A stretch of DNA of 45,962 bases, taken from contig JAOZOH010000006.1 in the NCBI GenBank assembly GCA_029933365.1, positions 1 to 45,962 on the forward strand, in the 5' to 3' direction. The stretch is from Desulfuromusa sp. GTDB lineage: Bacteria > Desulfobacterota > Desulfuromonadia > Desulfuromonadales > Geopsychrobacteraceae. The notes under the pieces are model-generated. The model made no database searches and was not told the DNA's origin. It saw only the letters and a list, made by a program, of their open reading frames with translations. A program made the translations under genes and the position numbers. Of the stretch, positions 28,461 through 37,413 are shown in pieces (the stretch's first letter is position 1; each line of letters starts with the position of its first letter).

Positions 28461-28528
28461 AACAAAACAATGTTTGCTATATGTATAATTTTGTCATATA
28501 TTGTTCTTTTTTCTCATGAAGAGAAAAA
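28461..28528 (+). promoter_or_regulatory. probable promoter of the sensor-exonuclease operon
   Basis: A perfect -10 TATAAT at 28484-28489, directly preceded by TG, lies in very AT-rich DNA after the purC terminator. No good -35 is visible at the right distance. An 8-bp inverted repeat TTTTTCTC / GAGAAAAA at 28508-28528 would lie in the 5' leader and could be an operator or leader hairpin. Confidence 0.45.
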
Positions 28529-28590
28529 TGAATTTCTACATGCAAAAATAATTCGGGCTCCCGTTTTTCATTATAAGGTTGCTTAGATAT

Positions 28591-30750
28591 ATGAAACCAA
28601 GCTTTAAATATTGGATTTTTCTTGGTGCAATCTATTTTGCTCTTATCAGCATTATTGTCGCTAGTCTGATCGGTGCCTGGGCCAGCCTCAATGAAGGGCA
28701 ACAGGTGGCCTTGGGGGAAATGATCAATAAGTTGGTTCCTTTCCCATTACTCGGAACAATCACAATTCTGTTTATTATCGGCGCATTGATTAACCTGTTA
28801 TTCAATGACTATATCATTCCCATACTCAAACTTGCGGAAAGTGCAAGAATCATCTCATCTACAAACCCGGCACATCGGGTTCAAATCAAAAATGCCTCTA
28901 AAGAGATTCAATATTTAGCAGAAATTATCAACCAGTCGGCAGATGCTTTCATTGAACTACAAGAAGATGTTACCGGCAAGATCGCTGTGGCACAATCATC
29001 CTTGAATGAAGAACGCACTCGTTTGGCAGCACTGATGTCTGAACTGCCACACGGTGTTGTTGTCTGCAATACCGATGGACAGATTCTCCTCTACAACCAG
29101 CAAGCGCAAAAACTATTCGCAGATGAACCAACCGCAGTAACCCAGACAGGATATACTCAAGGCATCCTTGGACTGGGACGTTCAATTTTCAGTATTCTGG
29201 ATCGTGATCCGATTGTCCACGGATTGGAAATGCTGCATAAATGTCACAAGTCGGGTCGCACGAAGATGGTCAATAATTCCATGATAACCCTGCATACAGG
29301 GCTCTGTCTGCGGGTCAATATGGCGCCATTTTTTACTGAACATGAAGGCCAAAAGATTATTTCTGGATTTGTACTGACCTTGGAAGATATGACCAAGCAG
29401 ATAGAATCAGACAGTCGCCGCGACATGCTGATCCAATCCCTGATTGATGAGCAGCAAAAAGACTTAGAAGATATTCGTGACTCGATTACAAACATCCTTG
29501 ATAGGCCTAAACTTGATCCGGAAGAATTACATAGTTATCGAAAAAAAATCGATCAAGCCTCCCAGTCATTGCAGGAAAAAGTCAGTGAAGCAAGAGCCAA
29601 CTATGCTCTTCATCTACATGCCCTGAGTAAAAATGAGAATGTCCTGGCTGACAACCTCCTCGATATTATCAGCAACAACATTAACGAAAGGTTTTCAATC
29701 AAGGTGACCGCTCTTGCTCCTAAAGGTGTCTGGTTGCAACTTGACAGTTATTCCATGGTCCAAGCCATCTCTCATCTTGCAGGATTACTGAGCACTCATA
29801 CACAAATCCCGGAGTTATTGATGACCTTAACAGCTGAAGAGGAATCTGGGACAGAGCTTGTTATTGCCTGGCCGGAAGCAAGAGCAGACTTAACTCTACT
29901 TGAAACCTGGCAACAAACACCTTTGATCACAGATGCAAATGGAAAGTTACTAAATTTTAAAGACACCATCGAAAATCTGGCCGGAAAAATTACCCCAATT
30001 TTTGGCAATAACGAAGAATATACAGGGGTCATGATTAGCTTGCCACCGCTGGATCAAGACCACCGTCTGGCAATCCAAAGTGACATTGAGCACCGCCCGG
30101 TCTCTTACGAATTTGACCTATTCAACCGAGGGGAGTGGAAGGAATTGGGGCAAACCCCCCTGCGCAAACTGACCTATGTTGTCTTCGATACAGAAACAAC
30201 GGGTCTAAGTCCGTCAAAAGGGGATGAGATTATTCAACTTGGTGCCATCAGAATCATTAATGGACAGCTTCTTTATCACGAAGTTATCGACCAACTGGTG
30301 GATCCAAAACGTTTTGTACCACAGGAATCGGTTGCCATCCACGGCATTCAGCCGGCTCTACTTCAGGGGCAACCAACCATCGATAAAGTCCTGCCACATT
30401 TTCACACCTTTGCTGAAAACTCAGTGCTGGTTGCCCACAATGCCGCCTTCGATATGCGCTTTCTGCAACTTCAGGAAGAAAAAACCGGTATTGTTTTCGA
30501 CAATCCGGTTCTTGATACACTGTTGCTCTCATCAATTATCCATCCAAATCAGGAATCCCACTCTCTGGATGGATTAGCAGAACGGCTCAATGTTACAATC
30601 GTCGGTCGTCACACTGCTCTCGGTGATGCTATTGTAACCGGTGAAGTTCTGGTGAAGATGATCCCACTTTTGGAAGCGCATGGAATATATACCTTGGCCG
30701 ATGCTCTGGCCGCTGCCGCACAATCACCCTTTGCCAAAGTTGCCTATTAA
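28591..30750 (+). CDS. membrane PAS sensor fused to DEDDh exonuclease
   Basis: 719 residues from ATG 28591 (a TTG at 28579 would add four). Two membrane helices (~7-30 and ~52-73), a HAMP-like and coiled-coil stretch (~74-140) and a PAS domain (~146-260, ELPHGVVVCNTDGQILLYNQ). Next comes a region (~270-510) laid out like a histidine kinase core but with no phospho-acceptor His and no N-box or G-box. Residues ~529-700 are a complete DnaQ-like 3'-5' exonuclease: D533 and E535 (FDTETTG), D621 (HNAAFDMRF), H674 and D679 (GRHTALGDA). So a sensor kinase seems to have swapped phosphotransfer for a nuclease output. It heads an operon with a second exonuclease and an Acs-like protein. Function not established. 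Confidence 0.85.
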   Translation: MKPSFKYWIFLGAIYFALISIIVASLIGAWASLNEGQQVALGEMINKLVPFPLLGTITILFIIGALINLLFNDYIIPILKLAESARIISSTNPAHRVQIKNASKEIQYLAEIINQSADAFIELQEDVTGKIAVAQSSLNEERTRLAALMSELPHGVVVCNTDGQILLYNQQAQKLFADEPTAVTQTGYTQGILGLGRSIFSILDRDPIVHGLEMLHKCHKSGRTKMVNNSMITLHTGLCLRVNMAPFFTEHEGQKIISGFVLTLEDMTKQIESDSRRDMLIQSLIDEQQKDLEDIRDSITNILDRPKLDPEELHSYRKKIDQASQSLQEKVSEARANYALHLHALSKNENVLADNLLDIISNNINERFSIKVTALAPKGVWLQLDSYSMVQAISHLAGLLSTHTQIPELLMTLTAEEESGTELVIAWPEARADLTLLETWQQTPLITDANGKLLNFKDTIENLAGKITPIFGNNEEYTGVMISLPPLDQDHRLAIQSDIEHRPVSYEFDLFNRGEWKELGQTPLRKLTYVVFDTETTGLSPSKGDEIIQLGAIRIINGQLLYHEVIDQLVDPKRFVPQESVAIHGIQPALLQGQPTIDKVLPHFHTFAENSVLVAHNAAFDMRFLQLQEEKTGIVFDNPVLDTLLLSSIIHPNQESHSLDGLAERLNVTIVGRHTALGDAIVTGEVLVKMIPLLEAHGIYTLADALAAAAQSPFAKVAY

Positions 30751-30822
30751 TTGTTCAAAAAGACCCCTAAATAAAGAGGCACGGGGAAGAATCAGACATC
30801 ATTTTAAGATTGGACAGAGCAG

Positions 30823-31521
30823 ATGTTGAAATCAATTTTCAAGGGATTGGCCAGTAAAAAAAGGGAAATCAATGATCCCCTGCTTGCCTATGTAATCGAT
30901 GCCTGTGCCACAATTGAAGATCGCTCTACACTTAAACAAAAAATACCAGAAACCAGCTTCTGTGTGCTTGATCTGGAAACCACCGGGCTGGATATGGCCA
31001 ATGATGTGATTATCAATATTGGTGCGGTCAAACTAAAAAAAGGCAAAATCACCAAACTTTTTGAAGCCTATACCAAGCCTCCAATTTCGATTCCGGAAAA
31101 ATCAACCGAATTTCATGGCATGGTTGATTCCATGTTTGAGGATAAGCCGGTCATCGGTGAGGTTCTCCCTGAATTTCTGCAGTTTGTCGGTAACAGCGTT
31201 ATTGTTGGTCACCACATCAATTTTGATATCCGCATGTTGCACCGCCACCTGAAAGAGTTCTACGATGTTGGTATCTCCAATGCGGTCTGGCTCGACACCA
31301 TGTTCCTCTATCAGATGGCTCACGAGGATCAGGCTCATCAACCACTGGATCATTTACTCGAACGATATTGTGTTCAATGTGATCAACGTCATACGGCACT
31401 AGGTGATGTTGTGGCAACAGCCAAGGTCTTCGTCAAAATCATGAAAGAGTTACCGACCTCTCACAAAACCATTGGGGATCTGTCCCGTGCCCAGAATGAA
31501 ATGCGTAGAAAGGATCAATAA
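30823..31521 (+). CDS. DEDDh 3'-5' exonuclease (DnaQ/Orn superfamily)
   Basis: 232 residues. A ~40-residue N-terminal helix precedes one exonuclease domain with every catalytic residue: D50 and E52 (LDLETTGLD), D135 (HHINFDIRML), H190 and D195 (QRHTALGDVVAT). No polymerase or other domain. It lies 72 bp after the sensor-exonuclease gene and 3 bp before the Acs-like gene. Stand-alone DEDDh exonucleases next to acetyl-CoA-synthetase and acetate-uptake genes are known in several proteobacteria without an agreed role. Substrate could be DNA, short RNA or a dinucleotide signal. Confidence 0.88.
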   Translation: MLKSIFKGLASKKREINDPLLAYVIDACATIEDRSTLKQKIPETSFCVLDLETTGLDMANDVIINIGAVKLKKGKITKLFEAYTKPPISIPEKSTEFHGMVDSMFEDKPVIGEVLPEFLQFVGNSVIVGHHINFDIRMLHRHLKEFYDVGISNAVWLDTMFLYQMAHEDQAHQPLDHLLERYCVQCDQRHTALGDVVATAKVFVKIMKELPTSHKTIGDLSRAQNEMRRKDQ

Positions 31522-31524
31522 CAT

Positions 31525-33390
31525 ATGTCTGAACCTGTTTGTGAATATGGGCGAAAAGTTATATCTGCCGACGAATATGAAAGTCTGCTGCACTTGGATA
31601 CAAATGAAGTAATTGATATTCTGGCAAAAAGATATCTGCAATGGAAAACCCCCTACCAGGAGATACTGAATAGCTCGCGGGCCCCATTCTACCGCTGGTT
31701 CACTGAAGGAAAAATAGATATTTGGCAGAACACTATTGGCAAACATCTGCGTACCAACCGACGCAACAAGGCGGCCATAATGTGGGTCGGGGTCGATGGT
31801 CAAGAAAAGGTTTACACCTACCATACCCTCGCTTATAAAGTAGAACGTCTGGCGATGGCACTCCTGAACATCGGGGTCAAAAAAGGGGACAATGTCCTTA
31901 TCTTCACCCCCAACCTCCCTGAAACCATTGTCACCATGCTCGCCTGTGCCCAAATTGGTGCCGTCCATATTATCTATCATATTGCCTATTCATCAGAATC
32001 ATTAGCTGAGCGGATACAGGACTGCAAAGCCAAATATATTGTCACTGCCGATAGCTGCCCACAAACCGCACATAGGTTGAAAGAGAAAGTCAATGATGCA
32101 TTAAGCAAGATTAATCATAAAATTAAACACTGCATCGTTATCGAACGAACCGGGGAGCGGGTCCACATGCACCCAAAGCGGGATCTCTGGTATCGGGATC
32201 TGATCACCGATGAAAATTATTCGCAGGGAGCCGAGGTTGATACCGTACATGCTGCCGATGATCCTCTGTTTATGCTTTACACCTCCTCCAAGACCAAAAC
32301 CGCTAAAGCTGTCGTCCACAATACTGCCGGATTTCTCATGTGGGCACAGTTTACCACCGAGCTGTTGTTCGATATGGATGATCGCGATATTTTTTGGTGT
32401 ACCGCTGATCTGGCTTGGATCACTGGCCATACTTATGGAGTTTACGGCCCCCTCTCCCTTGGCAGTACGGTTTTTATCTATGAAGGAAGTATCACCTACG
32501 AAAATACCGCCCTCTTTTTTGATTTTCTGGATCGCTTTCACATCACCCGAATGTTCAGTAATCCGGCATTACTGCGCAGTGTTATGCGAGCTAAAAAGAG
32601 CCGCCACTATGAGGCTAAATCAGCCAATTCTTTACGCCTTATTGGCTGTGGTGGTGGTGAGATCAAAGACGATCTCTACCATTGGGTTTTGCATACACTG
32701 CCCAAACAAGGGAAAATCCCTTTGATCAATATCTGGGGGCAAACGGAGGCAGGTGGCAGTTTGATGGCCAATGTTCCAGGAAGTTTAGGCAGCAAACAAA
32801 ATACCCGATTACTTCCTCTCCCCGGGGTAAAGTGTAAATTGGTCAACAAGAATGGTGAGGCAATTGAGGCTTACGATGAGCCGGGTTTTATGGTTCTTAC
32901 CGATCCCCTACCCTTTATTTGCAATGATCTTTATGGTGACAGCAAAACCTATCGATCTATTTACTGGGAGAAATTTAAAGGGAAAAAATACTACTCCACC
33001 GGGGATCAGGCGATTGCCTGGAAAGATGGCAGTTACGTATTGACCGGGCGGTCAGATATTGCACTCAGCTCCGGGGCTGGAAACCGTAAAATTGATGAAG
33101 TGGAAGCGACAATCCTCAGCCATCCACGGGTTAAGGAATGTGCAGTCGTGTTTATTGATCATCCAGTGCATGGCTATATGCTACTGGCTTTCTGTGTTTT
33201 AAATTCGTACAAGGATGAAAGCTATAATGATGAATCTTTGCAGTCGATCAAAGAGCATGTCATTGAAGAAAGTGGGGAGTTTGCCCTTCCCGATGCGATT
33301 CGCCTGACCAAATTTTTACCCAAAACTCCAGACAACGAAATCAATCGTCCCTTGCTCAAAGAGATTTCCCTACAGATGGAGGGGCTATAA
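31525..33390 (+). CDS. acetyl-CoA-synthetase homologue with degenerate active site
   Basis: 621 residues, uninterrupted, aligning over its length with AMP-forming acetyl-CoA synthetase. Fold-level motifs survive: WCTADLAWITGHTYGVYGPL, IWGQTEAGG and YYSTGDQAIAWKDGSYVLTGRSD. The ATP P-loop, normally YTSGSTGxPKG, reads YTSSKTKTAKA (252-262). The conserved NVSGHR after the hinge reads SSGAGN. The catalytic, acetylation-controlled lysine of PKTRSGK is E605 (PKTPDNEI). Adenylation is therefore probably lost. No stop or frameshift and normal-looking sequence argue for a maintained pseudoenzyme rather than a decaying gene, perhaps binding acyl-CoA, AMP or the exonucleases. It follows the exonuclease by 3 bp. 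Confidence 0.85.
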   Translation: MSEPVCEYGRKVISADEYESLLHLDTNEVIDILAKRYLQWKTPYQEILNSSRAPFYRWFTEGKIDIWQNTIGKHLRTNRRNKAAIMWVGVDGQEKVYTYHTLAYKVERLAMALLNIGVKKGDNVLIFTPNLPETIVTMLACAQIGAVHIIYHIAYSSESLAERIQDCKAKYIVTADSCPQTAHRLKEKVNDALSKINHKIKHCIVIERTGERVHMHPKRDLWYRDLITDENYSQGAEVDTVHAADDPLFMLYTSSKTKTAKAVVHNTAGFLMWAQFTTELLFDMDDRDIFWCTADLAWITGHTYGVYGPLSLGSTVFIYEGSITYENTALFFDFLDRFHITRMFSNPALLRSVMRAKKSRHYEAKSANSLRLIGCGGGEIKDDLYHWVLHTLPKQGKIPLINIWGQTEAGGSLMANVPGSLGSKQNTRLLPLPGVKCKLVNKNGEAIEAYDEPGFMVLTDPLPFICNDLYGDSKTYRSIYWEKFKGKKYYSTGDQAIAWKDGSYVLTGRSDIALSSGAGNRKIDEVEATILSHPRVKECAVVFIDHPVHGYMLLAFCVLNSYKDESYNDESLQSIKEHVIEESGEFALPDAIRLTKFLPKTPDNEINRPLLKEISLQMEGL

Positions 33391-33586
33391 AAACTTCACA
33401 AGACCGAAGCAGGAAGTCGTTATCCTTGCAAAAGCAAGCGTCCGCTGAAACCAGAACCCACAAGATGTACAGGGACAGCCTGTTCAGCCAGATTCTGCTC
33501 CAACAATTCAGCTGTATGACAGAGATGTCAAACGTACACTCATCTATGCCTTCTTCTTTTTTTTGGGGTTTCTATGCAGAAGCTAT

Positions 33587-35500
33587 TCAATTAACACTGG
33601 GTAGTTGCCAGGCAACCCTTTTATCATCAACTCGGCGGGTATATTTGTAGCTGTCAAACAACTCCAGCAAAGCTTGAACCTGCTTACGACCACTGTCCAG
33701 TTGATCCCTGAATTCGGCTAAAGTCATGGTTTCTTGCCGCTGAAAAATATCAACCAGGAGCTTTTCCGCTTTTTGATAGCTTTCCATGTGCAATGAACTT
33801 TCCTGATTCAATCGGACCAGAGAGCCTTCGAGAACCAGATAGGAAAAATAAGTTTCACTATCTAGACCCTCCAAGCCAAGTTGAAGCAAAACATCCTTAT
33901 TGTTCTTGACTTGAAATCCACTAGTTCGGAAATATTGCTCAAGATTTTTTAGAATTTGCAGTTCTTCGGCGGTTGGCTGTGGTTGCCAATCCGGAGTTGC
34001 CACCAGATCACGATTCTGTACAATTAGGTTTTCATCTAGTGCCCACTGTAGCAAAACTTCAAAACCTTTAGGTGCCAGTTTCTCTGACAATCTTGATTGT
34101 AAAGTCGCTCTGGGAATCCCGTGTCGCAAATGGTGTTGCTGTTGATATTCCACTACAACCTGCGGCAATTGTTGCTTCCAGCTACGCACTCGATCAGCAA
34201 GCACCCACTGTTCGGCAAGCAATTCAACCTGCCCGGACGCCTTAAGCTTCTCCAACCCCTGCAATAACTGTTCACGCCCAGTTCCAGTCTGCTTTTCCAG
34301 ATCCTTGATTTTGGCAACTTCCAACTCATCCAGTTTCTGCAACCAGAAACCCAGATCACCAGAAGCAAGATCGGCCAGACGTTGCGTCACTTCGCTACGA
34401 AAGCGTTTATGCTTTTGTGGTTCGGCATCGATCACCATCCCACCACCAATCGTGACCATGGGAGAATAGGAGCGGATAATAAAGCGATCACCACGGTGGG
34501 CTAACAAAGGATGATCAAGTGTCATCTGCACCAGAGCCTCTTCCCCTGGTGCCATTTCATCGCGATCAAGCAGTACCACCTTGGCAACACTGCGACCGGT
34601 ACCCAAATGAAAATGGACTGGATCACGAAATTTAAGAGCACGGGGAGCTTCTTTAAGGAGCTGCAAGCGAACATCAATCCTCTGACTCGCCCGGAACAAG
34701 CCTGGGGTACCAATGATCGAACCTCGTGGAACCTGTTCACGGGTGACCCCGGAGAGATTTAATGCTACCCGCTGACCGGCAAAAACAGCCGGGACTTGTT
34801 TATCATGAACCTGAGCTTCACGCACCCGCGCCATGATGGCTGCAGGTAAAATCTCTAATGTGTCTCCAGGCTTGATCTGACCACTATTCAAGGTGCCAGT
34901 CACAACTGTCCCAAAACCACTGATACTGAAACAGCGATCAACCGGCAAGCGCACCGCACCACCGGAATCGCGAGGAGGAACCTGGCTTAATTGCTCGCGG
35001 ATCACCTCCATCAAGTCGCCCAACCCCTCTCCGGTGACTGCGGAAACCCTACAGCAAGGGGCTTTCTCCAGAAAGGTTCCTGTGACCTGATCACGAATTT
35101 CCTCTTCGACGATATCAAGCCAATCCGGTTCCACCAGATCACACTTGGACAGAACGAGAATCCCCTTTTTTAACTGTAGCAGTTGCATGATCTGCAGATG
35201 TTCACGAGTCTGCGGCATCACCCCTTCATTGGCATCAATCACCAGAAGAACAAGATCTATTCCAGCAATGCCACTGAGCATCTGCGGAATAAACTTTTCA
35301 TGTCCGGGAACATCAACAACCCCGGCAATCTGCCCATTCCCTAGATCGAGGGGAGCAAAACCGAGTTCGATCGATATTCCCCGTTCTTTTTCCTCCCCCA
35401 ATCGATCAGTTTCGACCCCAGTCAAAGCACGGATTAAGGCAGACTTGCCGTGATCGACGTGTCCAGCGGTTCCGATGATAAAATGTCCCTGTTCTGCCAC
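33587..35500 (-). CDS. selB: selenocysteine-specific elongation factor SelB
   Basis: 637 residues. The N-terminal EF-Tu-like part has the G motifs GTAGHVDHGKS, DVPGHEKF and SKCDLV. The middle holds beta-barrels with the EF-Tu-like DRFIIRSYSP. The C-terminal ~250 residues are winged-helix repeats, which bind the SECIS hairpin in the mRNA. It delivers Sec-tRNA to in-frame UGA codons. It lies downstream of selA with a 141-bp gap. I saw no selC or SECIS-like gene in the window. Confidence 0.96.
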   Translation of the reverse strand: MAEQGHFIIGTAGHVDHGKSALIRALTGVETDRLGEEKERGISIELGFAPLDLGNGQIAGVVDVPGHEKFIPQMLSGIAGIDLVLLVIDANEGVMPQTREHLQIMQLLQLKKGILVLSKCDLVEPDWLDIVEEEIRDQVTGTFLEKAPCCRVSAVTGEGLGDLMEVIREQLSQVPPRDSGGAVRLPVDRCFSISGFGTVVTGTLNSGQIKPGDTLEILPAAIMARVREAQVHDKQVPAVFAGQRVALNLSGVTREQVPRGSIIGTPGLFRASQRIDVRLQLLKEAPRALKFRDPVHFHLGTGRSVAKVVLLDRDEMAPGEEALVQMTLDHPLLAHRGDRFIIRSYSPMVTIGGGMVIDAEPQKHKRFRSEVTQRLADLASGDLGFWLQKLDELEVAKIKDLEKQTGTGREQLLQGLEKLKASGQVELLAEQWVLADRVRSWKQQLPQVVVEYQQQHHLRHGIPRATLQSRLSEKLAPKGFEVLLQWALDENLIVQNRDLVATPDWQPQPTAEELQILKNLEQYFRTSGFQVKNNKDVLLQLGLEGLDSETYFSYLVLEGSLVRLNQESSLHMESYQKAEKLLVDIFQRQETMTLAEFRDQLDSGRKQVQALLELFDSYKYTRRVDDKRVAWQLPSVN

Positions 35501-35641
35501 TCTCTAAGTCTCTTCCATTAGAAAAATATCAAGATCTATCTTTTGACGGAATAAAGGCGATAAGGTCTGATGTTAGACCTTCAACCTGACTCTGACTTTA
35601 CCTTTGATTCTACATCCGCAGCTATCAGATTTTTATCCTGT

Positions 35642-37057
35642 CTAAGAAGCTTTTAGCACTGAAATCAAAATCTGCGCCAGTAACGCTTCCTCTTCTTCAA
35701 ACACCGCCCGCATATTAACCAACAACCGGTCATTTTGCACTCTGGCAACAACTGCAGGAGAAAAGGTTCGCAGCTGTTTTGCCAGATCAGCAGTACGCCC
35801 CGCCAAGGGATTGATTTCCACTGCCCAATCCGACAATTCAGTCAGCGGCATAGCTCCTCCGCCAACTCGAGAAACATCTTCGATCAACTTAATTTCTGCT
35901 GCTAATGACTCAGCTGCAAGGCGTTCAAACAGGCGTTGACACCGTTGCTGTTGTTGCTCGGGATCAGCAGAAAACATTTTTAATACCGGTAATTCCTGTA
36001 GTGCCTGGTCTGGCTGCAGGTACAGGCGTAATGTTGATTCCAACGCGGCAAGGGTAAGCTTATCAATCCGCAAAGCCCTGGCTAATGGATGTTTACGAAT
36101 TTTTTTGATCAGATCAGCCCGCCCGACAATAATCCCTGCCTGTGGCCCACCCAGCAATTTATCACCACTGAAGGTAATGACATCTACCCCGGCTTTAACC
36201 ACTTCGGGAACGGTAGGTTCTCTTTCCAATCCATAGTGACTGAGATCAACCAGCAGACCACTCCCCAGATCCTCCATCAAAACCAAATTGTTCTCCCGGG
36301 CAAGTGGCAGCAACTCTCTTGCCGGGACATCTTTGGTGAACCCTACAATCCGATAATTGCTGGTATGAACTTTGAGGAGGATTGCAGTATTCTCGTTAAT
36401 TGCCTTCTCGTAATCATGCAGGTGAGTACGGTTTGAAGATCCTACTTCACGTAAAATCACCCCGCCAGCTTCCATAACTTCTGGAATCCGGAATGCTCCG
36501 CCGATCTCCACCAGTTCACCGCGTGACACAACCGCTTCACGCCCTTTACCCAGCGCAGTCAATGCCAGCAGAACCGCACCAGAATTATTGTTGACCACCA
36601 GTGCTGCTTCGGCTCCAGTTAGCTGAGTTAATAGATTTTCAACATGGGAAAAACGTTCACCACGGCAACCGCTATCGAGTTCAAATTCCAGATTCGAATA
36701 ACCCGCAGCAACATCATTGATGGCACGTAACGATTGAGAGGAAAGAGGAGCCCGCCCCAGATTGGTATGTAAGAGAGTCCCTGTTGCATTGATCACTTTA
36801 CGCAATGAGGGCTGCAGCAACTCCCGACAGTTCTGGGCTGCAACAGCAGCAACATTTTTAGGATGGAGCCTTTCAGGGGGGACAATCTGACCGGTCTCAA
36901 GAATTTCCTGGCGTAAAGACGCGATCAATTCCTGAACAGCATGGGACAAAGTATCTTGCGGCAACTGCTGAGATAAACTCCGCAATGGCTCTTCACGTAA
37001 AACTCGATCAATTGCCGGTAGAGTTCGTAGCAGATCCTGTTGCCCGCTCATAGTCAT
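35642..37057 (-). CDS. selA: selenocysteine synthase
   Basis: 471 residues, full length. This PLP enzyme converts Ser-tRNA(Sec) to Sec-tRNA(Sec) using selenophosphate. The N-terminal helical tRNA-binding part is followed by INATGTLLHTNLGRAPLS, a family hallmark. The PLP lysine is in FSGDKLLGGPQAG, and VVNNNSGAVLLAL and MEDLGSGLLVDL build the cofactor pocket. selA-selB order is the usual one and shows that the host makes selenoproteins. A 7-bp inverted repeat AAGGTCT/AGACCTT sits in the selA-selB gap at 35562-35581. Confidence 0.97.
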   Translation of the reverse strand: MTMSGQQDLLRTLPAIDRVLREEPLRSLSQQLPQDTLSHAVQELIASLRQEILETGQIVPPERLHPKNVAAVAAQNCRELLQPSLRKVINATGTLLHTNLGRAPLSSQSLRAINDVAAGYSNLEFELDSGCRGERFSHVENLLTQLTGAEAALVVNNNSGAVLLALTALGKGREAVVSRGELVEIGGAFRIPEVMEAGGVILREVGSSNRTHLHDYEKAINENTAILLKVHTSNYRIVGFTKDVPARELLPLARENNLVLMEDLGSGLLVDLSHYGLEREPTVPEVVKAGVDVITFSGDKLLGGPQAGIIVGRADLIKKIRKHPLARALRIDKLTLAALESTLRLYLQPDQALQELPVLKMFSADPEQQQQRCQRLFERLAAESLAAEIKLIEDVSRVGGGAMPLTELSDWAVEINPLAGRTADLAKQLRTFSPAVVARVQNDRLLVNMRAVFEEEEALLAQILISVLKAS

Positions 37058-37155
37058 CCTTTCCTAGGTACATTTGGAAGATTTTGAGATTTTTCGCACA
37101 GAAGTCTAGCACGACATTTAATAAATGAACAACAATATAGATTTGTTTATTTTTA

Positions 37156-37185
37156 TTGACACTTTAATCATAGCTTTGTTATAAG
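37156..37185 (+). promoter_or_regulatory. promoter of tRNA-Ala
   Basis: Perfect -35 TTGACA at 37156-37161. TTATAA (37179) or TATAAG (37180) follows after 17 or 18 bp as the -10. It lies about 15 bp before the tRNA, the expected distance. Confidence 0.75.
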
Positions 37186-37199
37186 TCGCCCACCTATAA

Positions 37200-37275
37200 G
37201 GGGCTGTAGCTCAGTTGGGAGAGCGTTTGACTGGCAGTCAAAAGGTCCGCGGTTCGATCCCGCGTAGCTCCACCA
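37200..37275 (+). tRNA. tRNA-Ala (anticodon GGC)
   Basis: 76 bases with encoded CCA. Acceptor GGGGCTG/TAGCTCC contains the G3-U70 wobble pair that identifies alanine tRNA. The D arm is GCTC..GAGC, the anticodon arm TTTGA-CTGGCAG-TCAAA with GGC at the centre, the T arm CGCGG-TTCGATC-CCGCG. It reads GCC codons. An accessory gene pair lies just beyond it, consistent with tRNA genes as integration sites. Confidence 0.96.
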
Positions 37276-37284
37276 TAAAAAAAA

Positions 37285-37317
37285 GGGTTACAGATTTTAG
37301 TCTGTAGCCCTTTTTTT
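37285..37317 (+). terminator. rho-independent terminator after tRNA-Ala
   Basis: GGGTTACAGA (37285-37294) pairs with TCTGTAGCCC (37301-37310) with one G-U pair, loop of 6, followed by seven T. It directly follows the tRNA. Confidence 0.88.
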
Positions 37318-37413
37318 GTTTTTCTCGTTTTGCTGATACTTTTGCTAATAATGAAGAAAGAAATTTGCCAGACAGCTTTAAATAATTGTAGCCCAGCATC
37401 TGGGAGTACCTGA

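Noticed and set aside
31525..33390. Functional acetyl-CoA synthetase (acs)
   Set aside because: The ATP loop and catalytic lysine are replaced, so an active ligase name would mislead.
33391..33586. Search for selC (tRNA-Sec) or a SECIS element next to selB
   Set aside because: No tRNA-like fold, long acceptor arm or SECIS-type hairpin is visible between 33391 and 33586 or between selB and selA.
35562..35581. 7-bp inverted repeat between selA and selB as a terminator
   Set aside because: Short stem without a U-run; selA and selB are expected to be co-transcribed.
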